Assembly (NCBI GenBank): GCA_963605415.1
Contig: CAVCUL010000005.1
Coordinates: 62,001-126,000 of the forward strand
Direction of reading: 5' to 3'
Source: CAG-217 sp963605415
GTDB taxonomy: Bacteria > Bacillota > Clostridia > Oscillospirales > Acutalibacteraceae
Length of the DNA: 64,000 bases
Shown here: positions 8,731 through 15,338 of the stretch, in pieces
How positions within the stretch are numbered: position 1 is the stretch's first letter
Layout: each line of letters opens with the position of its first letter
Program-made: the position numbers and the translations under genes
The notes under the pieces: model-generated
The model's input: only the letters and a program-made list of their open reading frames with translations
Database searches by the model: none
Told to the model about the DNA's origin: nothing

Positions 8731-9981
8731 GTGGAGCGCACCGTTTTGCATGTGGATTGCAACAAGTTTTATGCCTCGGTGGAGTGCCTGCACCGCCCGG
8801 AGCTGCGGGACAAGCCGGTGGCGGTGGGCGGCAGCACGGAGAGCCGCCACGGTATTATTTTGACCAAAAACGAGATTGCCTCCCGCTACGGTCTGGTGGT
8901 GGGGGAGCCTTTGTGGAAAGCCCGGCAAAAGTGCCCGGAGTTGGTGATTGTGCCCCCCAACTTTCCGCTGTATATGCGCTTTTCCAAGATGGCGCGGCGG
9001 ATTTATGAGGATTACAGCGATTATATTGAACCTTTCGGGCTGGACGAGAATTGGCTGGATGTGACCGGCGACGATCGCACCGGGGAACAGATCGCCCAGG
9101 AGATCCGCCGCCGGGTCAAGGCGGAGCTGGGCATTACCGTTAGCGTGGGGGTCAGCTTTAACAAGATCTTTGCCAAGCTGGGTTCGGATTATAAAAAGCC
9201 GGACGCGGTGACTGTCATCAGTCGGGAGAATTACCGTCGGGTGGTGTGGCCTCTGCCGTGCAGCGATCTGTTGTGCGTCGGCCCGGCCACCACCCGCAAA
9301 CTGAACGCCTACGGCATCTATACCATCGGCGAGCTGGCGGCGGCGCGGGAGGATTTTTTGCAAGGTCTGCTGGGCAAGAACGGACTGATGCTCCGTGCCT
9401 TTGCCCGGGGAGAGGACACCTCGCCGGTGCAGCATATGGACGCCAAGGCGGCGGTGAAGAGCGTGGGCAATTCCACCACCACGCCCCGGGATCTGGCGGA
9501 TGATACGGATGTAAAGGTGGTCTTTACCGTGTTGGCGGAGAGCGTGGCCCGCCGTATGCGGGAGCAGGGCCTGCAAGGGCGCACGGTGTGTATCTCCTTG
9601 CGGGATAAGAATCTGCAAACTTTTACCCGCCGGCACAAGCTGGCTGCCGCTACGGATGTGAGCACGGAAATCTTGCAGGCGGCCATGGCGCTGTTCCGTG
9701 CCAATTACCACTGGGGCGCGCCCCTGCGCAGCGTTGGGCTGTCGGTGACGGACTTTGAGCTGGAGCCCTGCGTACAGTTCGATTTGGCCCACACCCAGGA
9801 GCAGCGGGAGCGGGCGGCCAAGCTGGAGCGCACGGTGGACGATCTGAAGCGCCGCTTTGGCAACTACTGTATTCAGCGGGCCAGTCTGTTGGGGGACACC
9901 GGGTTGTCCCGCTTTAATCCCCACGATGATCACACGATACACCCCATTGGATTTTTTAACGGAAAGGAACAGGCAGAATGA
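8731..9981 (+). CDS. dinB: Y-family DNA polymerase (Pol IV type)
   Basis: 416-residue error-prone translesion polymerase. The palm begins with HVDCNKFYASVE (first catalytic Asp, and FY in place of the usual steric-gate FF), the second acidic pair is in LDENWLDVT, and fingers, thumb (VGPATTRKLNAYGI, a helix-hairpin-helix) and a C-terminal little-finger domain follow. The chosen start is the GTG at 8731, with AAAGGAG about ten bases upstream and the N terminus beginning right at the first catalytic strand. It is controlled by a LexA box. No clear beta-clamp motif was identified by eye at the extreme C terminus. The next small gene overlaps by 4 nt and is co-transcribed. Confidence 0.93.
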   Translation: MERTVLHVDCNKFYASVECLHRPELRDKPVAVGGSTESRHGIILTKNEIASRYGLVVGEPLWKARQKCPELVIVPPNFPLYMRFSKMARRIYEDYSDYIEPFGLDENWLDVTGDDRTGEQIAQEIRRRVKAELGITVSVGVSFNKIFAKLGSDYKKPDAVTVISRENYRRVVWPLPCSDLLCVGPATTRKLNAYGIYTIGELAAAREDFLQGLLGKNGLMLRAFARGEDTSPVQHMDAKAAVKSVGNSTTTPRDLADDTDVKVVFTVLAESVARRMREQGLQGRTVCISLRDKNLQTFTRRHKLAAATDVSTEILQAAMALFRANYHWGAPLRSVGLSVTDFELEPCVQFDLAHTQEQRERAAKLERTVDDLKRRFGNYCIQRASLLGDTGLSRFNPHDDHTIHPIGFFNGKEQAE

Positions 9982-10208
9982 AAAATTATGTGCGCGTGCT
10001 GGCGCTGTATAACGAGGAGGGCGACATTCGTCCGGTGAAAATGGAGTGGGAGGAGCGCTGGCTGGATGTGGATCGGGTACTGGATATCCGACCGGCGGCG
10101 TCTCTGCGCTCCGGGGGTGCCGGACTGCGTTATAAGTGCTCCATTTGCGGCGTGCCTACCTACTTGTTTTTAGAAGAGACAAAATGGTTTTTTGAACTTG
10201 CAAAATAG
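9978..10208 (+). CDS. Small conserved-looking protein coupled to dinB
   Basis: 76-residue protein of unknown function whose ATG overlaps the dinB stop codon (ATGA), so it is translationally coupled and would be induced by DNA damage. It is rich in aromatic and charged residues, has no signal or membrane segment, and carries a CSICG pair of cysteines that could bind metal. It is not similar to the YolD-like partners of Bacillus Y-polymerases as far as I can see. A role with the polymerase is inferred only from position. Confidence 0.7.
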   Translation: MKNYVRVLALYNEEGDIRPVKMEWEERWLDVDRVLDIRPAASLRSGGAGLRYKCSICGVPTYLFLEETKWFFELAK

Positions 10209-10226
10209 GACGCAGTAGCGTATAAT
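10198..10226 (+). promoter_or_regulatory. gtrA-like gene promoter, start site at the ATG
   Basis: TTGCAA (10198-10203), 17-bp spacer, consensus TATAAT (10221-10226). The -10 box ends six bases before the ATG at 10233, so transcription should start at or next to the start codon. The -35 box lies inside the last codons of the preceding gene. Confidence 0.72.
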
Positions 10227-10232
10227 GTGCCT

Positions 10233-10727
10233 ATGAAGAAGATTAAAGAATTACTGATCAAGTACAAAGAAATCATTATGTATCTCATCTTCGGCGTGGC
10301 CACCACGGCGGTGAACTGGGTGGTGTACAGCCTGCTGATGAAGGTGGCGCTGGTGCACGCGCCCGGCAGCGACGATGTGAAGATGACGGCCAGCAATGTG
10401 GTGGCCTGGATCGCTGCGGTGATCTTTGCCTTTGTCACCAACAAACTGTGGGTGTTTGAGAGCAAAAGCTGGGCGCCCAAGGTGGCGGCGCGGGAGTTTG
10501 TGTCCTTTGTGGCCTCTCGACTGGCGACCGGCGTGATCGAGTGGTTCGGCCCGCTGCTGCTGTTTAAGATCGGACTGGATCAGGACCTGTTTGGGGTCAA
10601 GGGCTTTGTAGCCAAGATCGTTTGCTCCGTGCTGGTGGTGATCTTAAATTATGTGTTCTCCAAGCTATTGGTGTTCACCAAAAAGAAGAAGGGCACGGAC
10701 ACACCGGCAGATCCGGAGGAAAAATAG
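10233..10727 (+). CDS. GtrA family membrane protein
   Basis: 164-residue protein with four predicted membrane helices and the GtrA-like N-terminal pattern (IMYLIFGVATTAVNWVVYS). GtrA proteins are thought to move or assist lipid-linked sugars across the membrane for cell-surface polysaccharide decoration. There is no glycosyltransferase beside it. I chose the ATG at 10233 over a GTG at 10227, because the GTG would lie upstream of the expected transcript start. No ribosome binding site precedes it. The C terminus is charged (KKKKGTDTPADPEEK). Confidence 0.85.
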   Translation: MKKIKELLIKYKEIIMYLIFGVATTAVNWVVYSLLMKVALVHAPGSDDVKMTASNVVAWIAAVIFAFVTNKLWVFESKSWAPKVAAREFVSFVASRLATGVIEWFGPLLLFKIGLDQDLFGVKGFVAKIVCSVLVVILNYVFSKLLVFTKKKKGTDTPADPEEK

Positions 10728-10741
10728 GCAATGCGTATAAG

Positions 10742-10768
10742 AAAAGAGTGCTGCGGCGCTCTTTTTTT
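10742..10768 (+). terminator. Rho-independent terminator after GtrA gene
   Basis: Arms AAAAGAGTGC and GCGCTCTTTT with loop TGCG and one G-U pair, followed by a T-run ending at 10768. Confidence 0.82.
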
Positions 10769-10781
10769 GTTGGCTTTAGAA

Positions 10782-10810
10782 TTGCAAGGCGCAGCCGTTT
10801 ATGGTAAAAT
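10782..10810 (+). promoter_or_regulatory. Promoter of aminotransferase operon
   Basis: TTGCAA (10782-10787), 17-bp spacer, TAAAAT (10805-10810), 36 bp before the ATG of the aminotransferase. Confidence 0.65.
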
Positions 10811-10846
10811 AATGAGCGGAATTTATAGATTGCGAGGTATTTTCGT

Positions 10847-12106
10847 ATGGCAAAAGCATATCAGGAGATGACAAAAGACGAATTGCTCCGGGAGCAGGAG
10901 AGCCTGCTGGCCCGGTACAAGGACTTCCAGGCCAAGGGCCTGCAACTGGATATGAGCAGAGGCAAGCCCTGCAAGGAGCAGTTGGATCTGTCTGTGGGTA
11001 TGAATGATGTGAAGGACTATGTGTCCGGCGGCGTGGATGTGCGCAACTACGGCATTGTGGACGGTATTGCCAGCTGCAAGCAGCTGTTTGCCGATCTGCT
11101 GGAGGTGCCGGCAGAGAATGTGATCATCGGCCCCAACGAGAGCCTGACCTTGATGTTTGACTTTATCTGCCAGTGCTACACCCACGGCATCGGCGGCAAG
11201 CCCTGGAGCCAGGAGAAGGAAGTCAAGATCCTGTGCCCGGTGCCCGGTTATGATCGCCACTTTACCGTGTGCCAGTATTTTGGGCTGCAAATGGTGAATG
11301 TGCCCATGAACGCTGACGGCCCGGATATGGACACCATTGAAGAACTGGTGAAGGACCCCAGCGTGAAGGGTATGTTCTGCGTGCCCAAGTATTCTAACCC
11401 CACCGGTATTACTTTCTCCGATGAAGTGGTGCGCCGTATTGCGGCTCTCCGCCCGGCGGCAGAGGACTTCCGCATTGTGTGGGACAACGCCTACTGCGTG
11501 CACGACCTGGACGACAACGGCGACAAGCTGCTGAATATCTTTGATGTGTTGCCGGCGTACGGCAATGAGGATATGGTCATTGAGGTGGCCTCTACCTCCA
11601 AGATCACATTCCCCGGCGCAGGCGTGTCTTGCCTGGTGGCCAGCAAGAAGAATTTGGACCTGATCCGTCAGCGCTTGATGGTACAGACCATCAGCTATGA
11701 TAAGATGAACCAGCACCGCCATGTGGAATTCTTTAAGAACGCGGACGGCGTGCGTGCTCACATGAAGAAGCACGCGGCGATTTTGAAACCCAAGTTTGAC
11801 ATTGTGCTGGAGCGGCTGGACAAGGAGTTGACCGGTCTGGGGATCGCCGACTGGTTCTCTCCCAAGGGCGGCTACTTTATCAGCCTGGATGTGCTGCCCG
11901 GCACTGCCAAGCGGGTGGGCGAACTGTGCAAGGCCGGCGGCGTGACCCTCACCAGCGTAGGCGCCACTTATCCCTACGGTATTGACCCGGAGGACAGCAA
12001 CATTCGTATTGCGCCCTCTTTCCCGCCCAATGAGGAGATGGCCCTGGCAGCGGAGCTGCTGTGCATTTGCACCCGCCTGGCTGCTATTGAAAAGCTGGTG
12101 GGCTGA
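10847..12106 (+). CDS. PLP-dependent aspartate aminotransferase, Rv3722c/class Ic type
   Basis: 419-residue fold-type I aminotransferase of the Aminotran_MocR Pfam family (PF12897). The N terminus has the family mark MSRGKPCKEQLDLS, followed by the substrate and cofactor loops (GIVDG, GPNESLTL, PKYSNPTGITF), the pocket motif VWDNAYCVHDL, and the PLP-binding Lys252 in STSKITFPGAG. Members of this family, such as mycobacterial Rv3722c, are aspartate aminotransferases although they have often been called MocR-like. It has no DNA-binding domain. A binding site GCGAGG precedes the ATG. The next gene starts in the stop codon (TGATG), so the two form an operon. Confidence 0.85.
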   Translation: MAKAYQEMTKDELLREQESLLARYKDFQAKGLQLDMSRGKPCKEQLDLSVGMNDVKDYVSGGVDVRNYGIVDGIASCKQLFADLLEVPAENVIIGPNESLTLMFDFICQCYTHGIGGKPWSQEKEVKILCPVPGYDRHFTVCQYFGLQMVNVPMNADGPDMDTIEELVKDPSVKGMFCVPKYSNPTGITFSDEVVRRIAALRPAAEDFRIVWDNAYCVHDLDDNGDKLLNIFDVLPAYGNEDMVIEVASTSKITFPGAGVSCLVASKKNLDLIRQRLMVQTISYDKMNQHRHVEFFKNADGVRAHMKKHAAILKPKFDIVLERLDKELTGLGIADWFSPKGGYFISLDVLPGTAKRVGELCKAGGVTLTSVGATYPYGIDPEDSNIRIAPSFPPNEEMALAAELLCICTRLAAIEKLVG

Positions 12107-12879
12107 TGCAAGCCGGAGCTTCTACCGCTTGCTTTTATCCGCTGGAGACGGAGCGGGCCTTGCAGCAGGTGACGGCACTGGGCTTTCCCTTTGCAGAGGT
12201 GTTCTTTAATGCTCGGCAAGAGCTGCGCCCGACCTTTGCGCGCCAACTGGCGGCCATTGCTCAGAACGGCGGCACCCGGGTGGTGTCTGTGCACCCCTTT
12301 TCCAGCTTTATGGAGAGCAGCTGCATTTTCGGCGACTATCAGCGCCGATTTGAAGATACCATTGATATTTATAAAGAGACCTGCCATGCGGCGGCGTTGC
12401 TGGGCGCCCGATTTGTGGTGATCCACGGGGCAGTGGTCCAGCCTAAAATCCCCATTCCGGAGGAGCGGTATTTTGAGCGCTTTTTGCAGTTGGTGGAGAT
12501 CGGCCGCGCCGAGGGCGTCACCGTGTGCCAGGAGAATGTGAATCGCTTTAAGAGTCAGCACATTGCTTTTTGCGATCGTATGCGCCGGGCGCTGGGGGAC
12601 GACTTCCACATGGTGCTGGATATTAAGCAGGCGGTGCGTGCCGGAGAGGATCCCTTTGCGTTTCTCGATACCTTCCAGAAGGAGATCGTCCATGTGCACA
12701 TCAGCGATCATTCACCGGAGAAGGACTGCCAGCCCCCGGGACAGGGGAACTTTGACTTTCAGCGGCTGTACCGCACCCTGGGCGACCGGGTGCATTATAT
12801 GATCGAGATCTACTCCCGCGGCTACCAGGTGGCGGCGGAGTTGCAGCGGGCCAAGGCGTACCTGGATACCATCAAGTAG
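12106..12879 (+). CDS. Sugar phosphate isomerase/epimerase-like TIM barrel
   Basis: 257-residue protein of the xylose-isomerase-like TIM-barrel superfamily (AP endonuclease family 2 fold). Conserved metal-site features are visible: HPF near residue 64, the VIHGA segment, the glutamate in VCQENVN, VLDIKQAV with an acidic residue, and the HVHISDH motif. The ATG overlaps the aminotransferase stop by one base. The substrate is unknown, and members act on sugars, inositols or nucleic acids. The neighbour does not point to a specific pathway. Confidence 0.75.
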   Translation: MQAGASTACFYPLETERALQQVTALGFPFAEVFFNARQELRPTFARQLAAIAQNGGTRVVSVHPFSSFMESSCIFGDYQRRFEDTIDIYKETCHAAALLGARFVVIHGAVVQPKIPIPEERYFERFLQLVEIGRAEGVTVCQENVNRFKSQHIAFCDRMRRALGDDFHMVLDIKQAVRAGEDPFAFLDTFQKEIVHVHISDHSPEKDCQPPGQGNFDFQRLYRTLGDRVHYMIEIYSRGYQVAAELQRAKAYLDTIK

Positions 12880-12890
12880 GGGGTGGGCGT

Positions 12891-13781
12891 TTGGCTAAAA
12901 CCAGCAACAAGACCATGGGCATTTTTTGCATATTGCTGTCCGGGCTGTGCTTTACCGGGATGAACACCTTTGTGCGCCTGTCCGGCGATCTGCCCACTAT
13001 GCAAAAGGTCTTTTTCCGCAACTTTGTGGCCATGCTCTTTGCCTTTGCGATGATGGTGCGCAAGAAAGACAGCTTTCGCCCCAAACCGGGGAACCTGAAA
13101 TACCTGCTTATTCGCTCCGCCGGGGGCGTGGCCGGTATGGTGGGCAACTTTTACGCCATTGACCGGCTGGATCTCAGCGACGCGTCTATGCTCAATAAAA
13201 TGAGCCCCTTTTTTGCGCTGGTGTTCTCTGCGATCTTCATTAAAGAAAAAGTGCGGCCTAAGCAGGCCATTGCCATTGTGGTGGCGTTTTTAGGGGCGCT
13301 TTGTATCATCAAACCCACCTTTGCCAACGCCAATTTGTTTGCCAGCATTTGCGGCTTCTTAGGCGGTATGGGCGCCGGTGGGGCGTACACCTGCGTGCGG
13401 TACTTAGGGCTGCGGGGCGAGAACGGACGGCTGATCGTGTTCTTCTTCTCTGCCTTTTCCAGCCTGACTATGCTGCCGTTTTTGCTGTTTGACTACCATT
13501 ATATGACCTGGCAGCAATGGGTGATCCTGCTGCTGGCGGGCACCTGCGCTGCCGGTGGGCAGTTCTCCATCACCGCCGCTTATACCCACGCTCCCAGTCG
13601 GGAGATCAGCGTGTATGACTACGCCCAGGTGATCTTTGCGGCTATTGTGGGCTACCTGGTGTTTGGCGATGTGCCGGATGTGTGGTCCTTTGTGGGCTAC
13701 GCGGTGATCTGCGGTATGGCGCTGTGGATGTTCTTCTACAACCGCAAGGCAGACGGTGCCGCTCCTGCCAAAAAGGTGTAA
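12891..13781 (+). CDS. DMT superfamily transporter (EamA domains)
   Basis: 296-residue inner-membrane protein with about ten helices and two EamA repeats (about 10-145 and 155-290), the usual layout for drug/metabolite exporters. The likely start is TTG at 12891, preceded by AGGGGG; the next in-frame ATG at 12915 would remove only eight residues. It follows the TIM-barrel gene by 11 bp and probably shares its transcript. The substrate cannot be told from sequence. Confidence 0.82.
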   Translation: MAKTSNKTMGIFCILLSGLCFTGMNTFVRLSGDLPTMQKVFFRNFVAMLFAFAMMVRKKDSFRPKPGNLKYLLIRSAGGVAGMVGNFYAIDRLDLSDASMLNKMSPFFALVFSAIFIKEKVRPKQAIAIVVAFLGALCIIKPTFANANLFASICGFLGGMGAGGAYTCVRYLGLRGENGRLIVFFFSAFSSLTMLPFLLFDYHYMTWQQWVILLLAGTCAAGGQFSITAAYTHAPSREISVYDYAQVIFAAIVGYLVFGDVPDVWSFVGYAVICGMALWMFFYNRKADGAAPAKKV

Positions 13782-13793
13782 AGGCAAAAAACT

Positions 13794-13821
13794 TGCTTTT
13801 TTTGACCAGTTATGGTATAGT
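13794..13821 (+). promoter_or_regulatory. Possible nrdR promoter
   Basis: TTGCTT (13794-13799), 16-bp spacer, TATAGT (13816-13821), 56 bp before the nrdR ATG. The -35 box is weak. No NrdR-type box was recognised nearby. Confidence 0.45.
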
Positions 13822-13877
13822 ACAGATTGTACAGAATTTTATGGCAAGTGCCGTATCTTTCAACAGGGGGGATAACT

Positions 13878-14324
13878 ATGAAGTGTCCGTTTTGCGGTTA
13901 CGCAGAGAGCAAAGTGATCGACTCGCGACCCACCGACGAGAACGAGCGTATTCGCCGTCGCCGGGAGTGTATGCAGTGCGGCAAGCGCTTTACCACCTAT
14001 GAGATTATCGAGGATGTGCCCATTATCGTGGTGAAGAAGGACAAGAGCCGCGAGGTCTTTGACCGCAACAAGATCCTGAAGGGGATGCTCCGCGCCTGCG
14101 AAAAGCGGCCGGTGACCGTGGAGGCACTGGAGACTGCCATTTCTGAGATCGAGACCACCTTACAGAGCGCCCTGGACCGCGAGGTCACCAGCGTGCGCAT
14201 CGGCGAGCTGATTATGGAAAAGCTGCGGGGGATCGATGAGGTGGCCTATGTGCGTTTCGCTTCTGTTTACAAGGAGTTTGACAGCGCCAGCGCCTTTGTG
14301 GACGAAATTTCCAAATTGCAATAA
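13878..14324 (+). CDS. nrdR: Transcriptional repressor NrdR
   Basis: 148-residue repressor of ribonucleotide reductase genes. The N-terminal zinc ribbon has CPFC and CMQC pairs, with the typical VIDSR and ERIRRRRECMQCGKRFTTYE sequence, followed by an ATP-cone domain (about 47-140) that senses dATP/ATP. Length is standard for the family. The start is the ATG at 13878, which begins the zinc ribbon with GGGGG upstream; the longer frame from 13827 is rejected. No nrd genes lie in this window, so targets are elsewhere. Confidence 0.96.
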   Translation: MKCPFCGYAESKVIDSRPTDENERIRRRRECMQCGKRFTTYEIIEDVPIIVVKKDKSREVFDRNKILKGMLRACEKRPVTVEALETAISEIETTLQSALDREVTSVRIGELIMEKLRGIDEVAYVRFASVYKEFDSASAFVDEISKLQ

Positions 14325-14334
14325 ACACGCTTGG

Positions 14335-14360
14335 CACCCGGCGTTTGTCGGGTGCTTTTT
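14335..14360 (+). terminator. Terminator after nrdR
   Basis: Arms GCACCCG and CGGGTGC form a 7-bp stem with loop GCGTTTGT, followed by TTTTCTC and a further run of Ts. Confidence 0.78.
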
Positions 14361-14381
14361 CTCTTTTTTTGCCCCGGGTAT

Positions 14382-14414
14382 TGAAAACCTACTAAATATA
14401 TGGTATTATAGGTT
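14382..14414 (+). promoter_or_regulatory. Promoter and putative operator of Rrf2 gene
   Basis: TTGAAA (14382-14387), 16-bp spacer, TATTAT (14404-14409). The inverted repeat AACCTA (14387-14392) and TAGGTT (14409-14414), with 16 bases between, brackets the spacer and -10 box and could be the autoregulatory site of the following repressor. Confidence 0.55.
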
Positions 14415-14433
14415 AAAGAAAGGATGTGACGGT

Positions 14434-14871
14434 ATGAAGATCTCTACCAAAGGGCGCTATGCGCTGCGGATGATGCTGGATCTGGCCGAGCATAGGGAAC
14501 AGGGCTTTGTGTCGCTGAAGGAGATCGCCGCCCGTCAGGATATATCTAAGAAGTACCTGGAGCAGATCGTGGCGGTGCTCAACCGCCCGGATTTCTTAAA
14601 GACCAACCGGGGCTACCAGGGGGGCTACCGCCTGGCAAAGGCACCGGATCAGTACACGGTGGGCGATATTCTCCGTCTGACGGAGGGCGGCCTGGCGCCG
14701 GTGGCCTGCCTGGAGGAGGAGCCGAACACCTGCCCCCGCGCCGCGTCCTGCGCCACGCTGCCGGTGTGGGCCGGGCTGTACAAGGCCATCAACACCTACC
14801 TGGACGGCATTACCCTGCAAGACCTACTGGAGCAGGAGCACAAAAACGATGAATATTCCTATGTGATCTAA
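14434..14871 (+). CDS. Rrf2 family transcriptional regulator (IscR-like)
   Basis: 145-residue winged-helix regulator. The N terminus MKISTKGRYALRMMLDLA is the family signature. A wing and dimer helix follow, with three cysteines in CLEEEPNTCPRAASC at about residues 91-105, spaced like the Fe-S ligands of IscR. It may therefore sense iron-sulfur status or redox. I chose the ATG at 14434, preceded by AAAGGATG; the longer frame from 14236 runs back into nrdR. It has its own promoter and is followed by a terminator. No isc/suf/nif genes are adjacent, so its target is not shown here. Confidence 0.9.
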   Translation: MKISTKGRYALRMMLDLAEHREQGFVSLKEIAARQDISKKYLEQIVAVLNRPDFLKTNRGYQGGYRLAKAPDQYTVGDILRLTEGGLAPVACLEEEPNTCPRAASCATLPVWAGLYKAINTYLDGITLQDLLEQEHKNDEYSYVI

Positions 14872-14879
14872 GCGCAAAT

Positions 14880-14909
14880 CGCCTTGCTGACGCAGGGCGG
14901 TATTTTTTT
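14880..14909 (+). terminator. Terminator after Rrf2 gene
   Basis: Arms CGCCTTGC and GCAGGGCG (one G-U pair) with a four-base loop, then a run of seven Ts at 14903-14909. Confidence 0.82.
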
Positions 14910-14921
14910 GCCCAAAAGGGG

Positions 14922-14971
14922 TTGACAAATACCCGTAGGGGGTATATAGTAAAGATACCCCCAAGGGGTAT
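14922..14971 (+). promoter_or_regulatory. csoR-copA promoter with two CsoR operators
   Basis: TTGACA (14922-14927), 17-bp spacer, TATAGT (14945-14950). Two 17-bp dyads of the form ATACCC-N5-GGGTAT lie at 14929-14945 (inside the spacer and touching the -10) and 14955-14971 (over the start site). This matches known CsoR boxes. Apo-CsoR would block both polymerase binding and initiation, with Cu(I) relieving it. Confidence 0.9.
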
Positions 14972-14989
14972 AGGAAAGGAAGTGCTGTT

Positions 14990-15310
14990 ATGGCAGATAA
15001 AGATGAAATGCAGCCGGTTTGCGCATGCTGCGCCAAGAAAAAGGTGCGCCAGCCGGAGGAGTACCGGCGGCTGATCCACCGTTTGAACCGCATTGAGGGC
15101 CAGATCCGCGGGATCAAGGGTATGATCGAGAAGGACGCCTACTGTACGGATATTTTGGCCCAGTCCGCAGCCGCCGGTGCGGCGCTGAATGCCTTTAACC
15201 GAGAGCTGCTGTCCACGCATATTCGCACCTGTGTTGCGGAAGATATTAAGGCCGGCAAGGACGAAACACTGGACGACCTGCTGGCAACTTTGCAGAAATT
15301 GATGAAATAA
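14990..15310 (+). CDS. csoR: Copper-sensing repressor CsoR
   Basis: 106-residue all-alpha repressor of the CsoR/DUF156 family. The core RLNRIEGQIRGIKGMIEKDAYCTDIL carries the first copper-binding cysteine, and STHIRTC supplies the His and second Cys of the Cys-His-Cys Cu(I) site. An N-terminal CACC stretch is an extra cysteine cluster. It is autoregulated by the two upstream boxes and is the first gene of a two-gene copper operon with the P-type ATPase. Confidence 0.93.
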   Translation: MADKDEMQPVCACCAKKKVRQPEEYRRLIHRLNRIEGQIRGIKGMIEKDAYCTDILAQSAAAGAALNAFNRELLSTHIRTCVAEDIKAGKDETLDDLLATLQKLMK

Positions 15311-15338
15311 CGGCGCCTGTGCGCCGGGAGGTGAGAAC

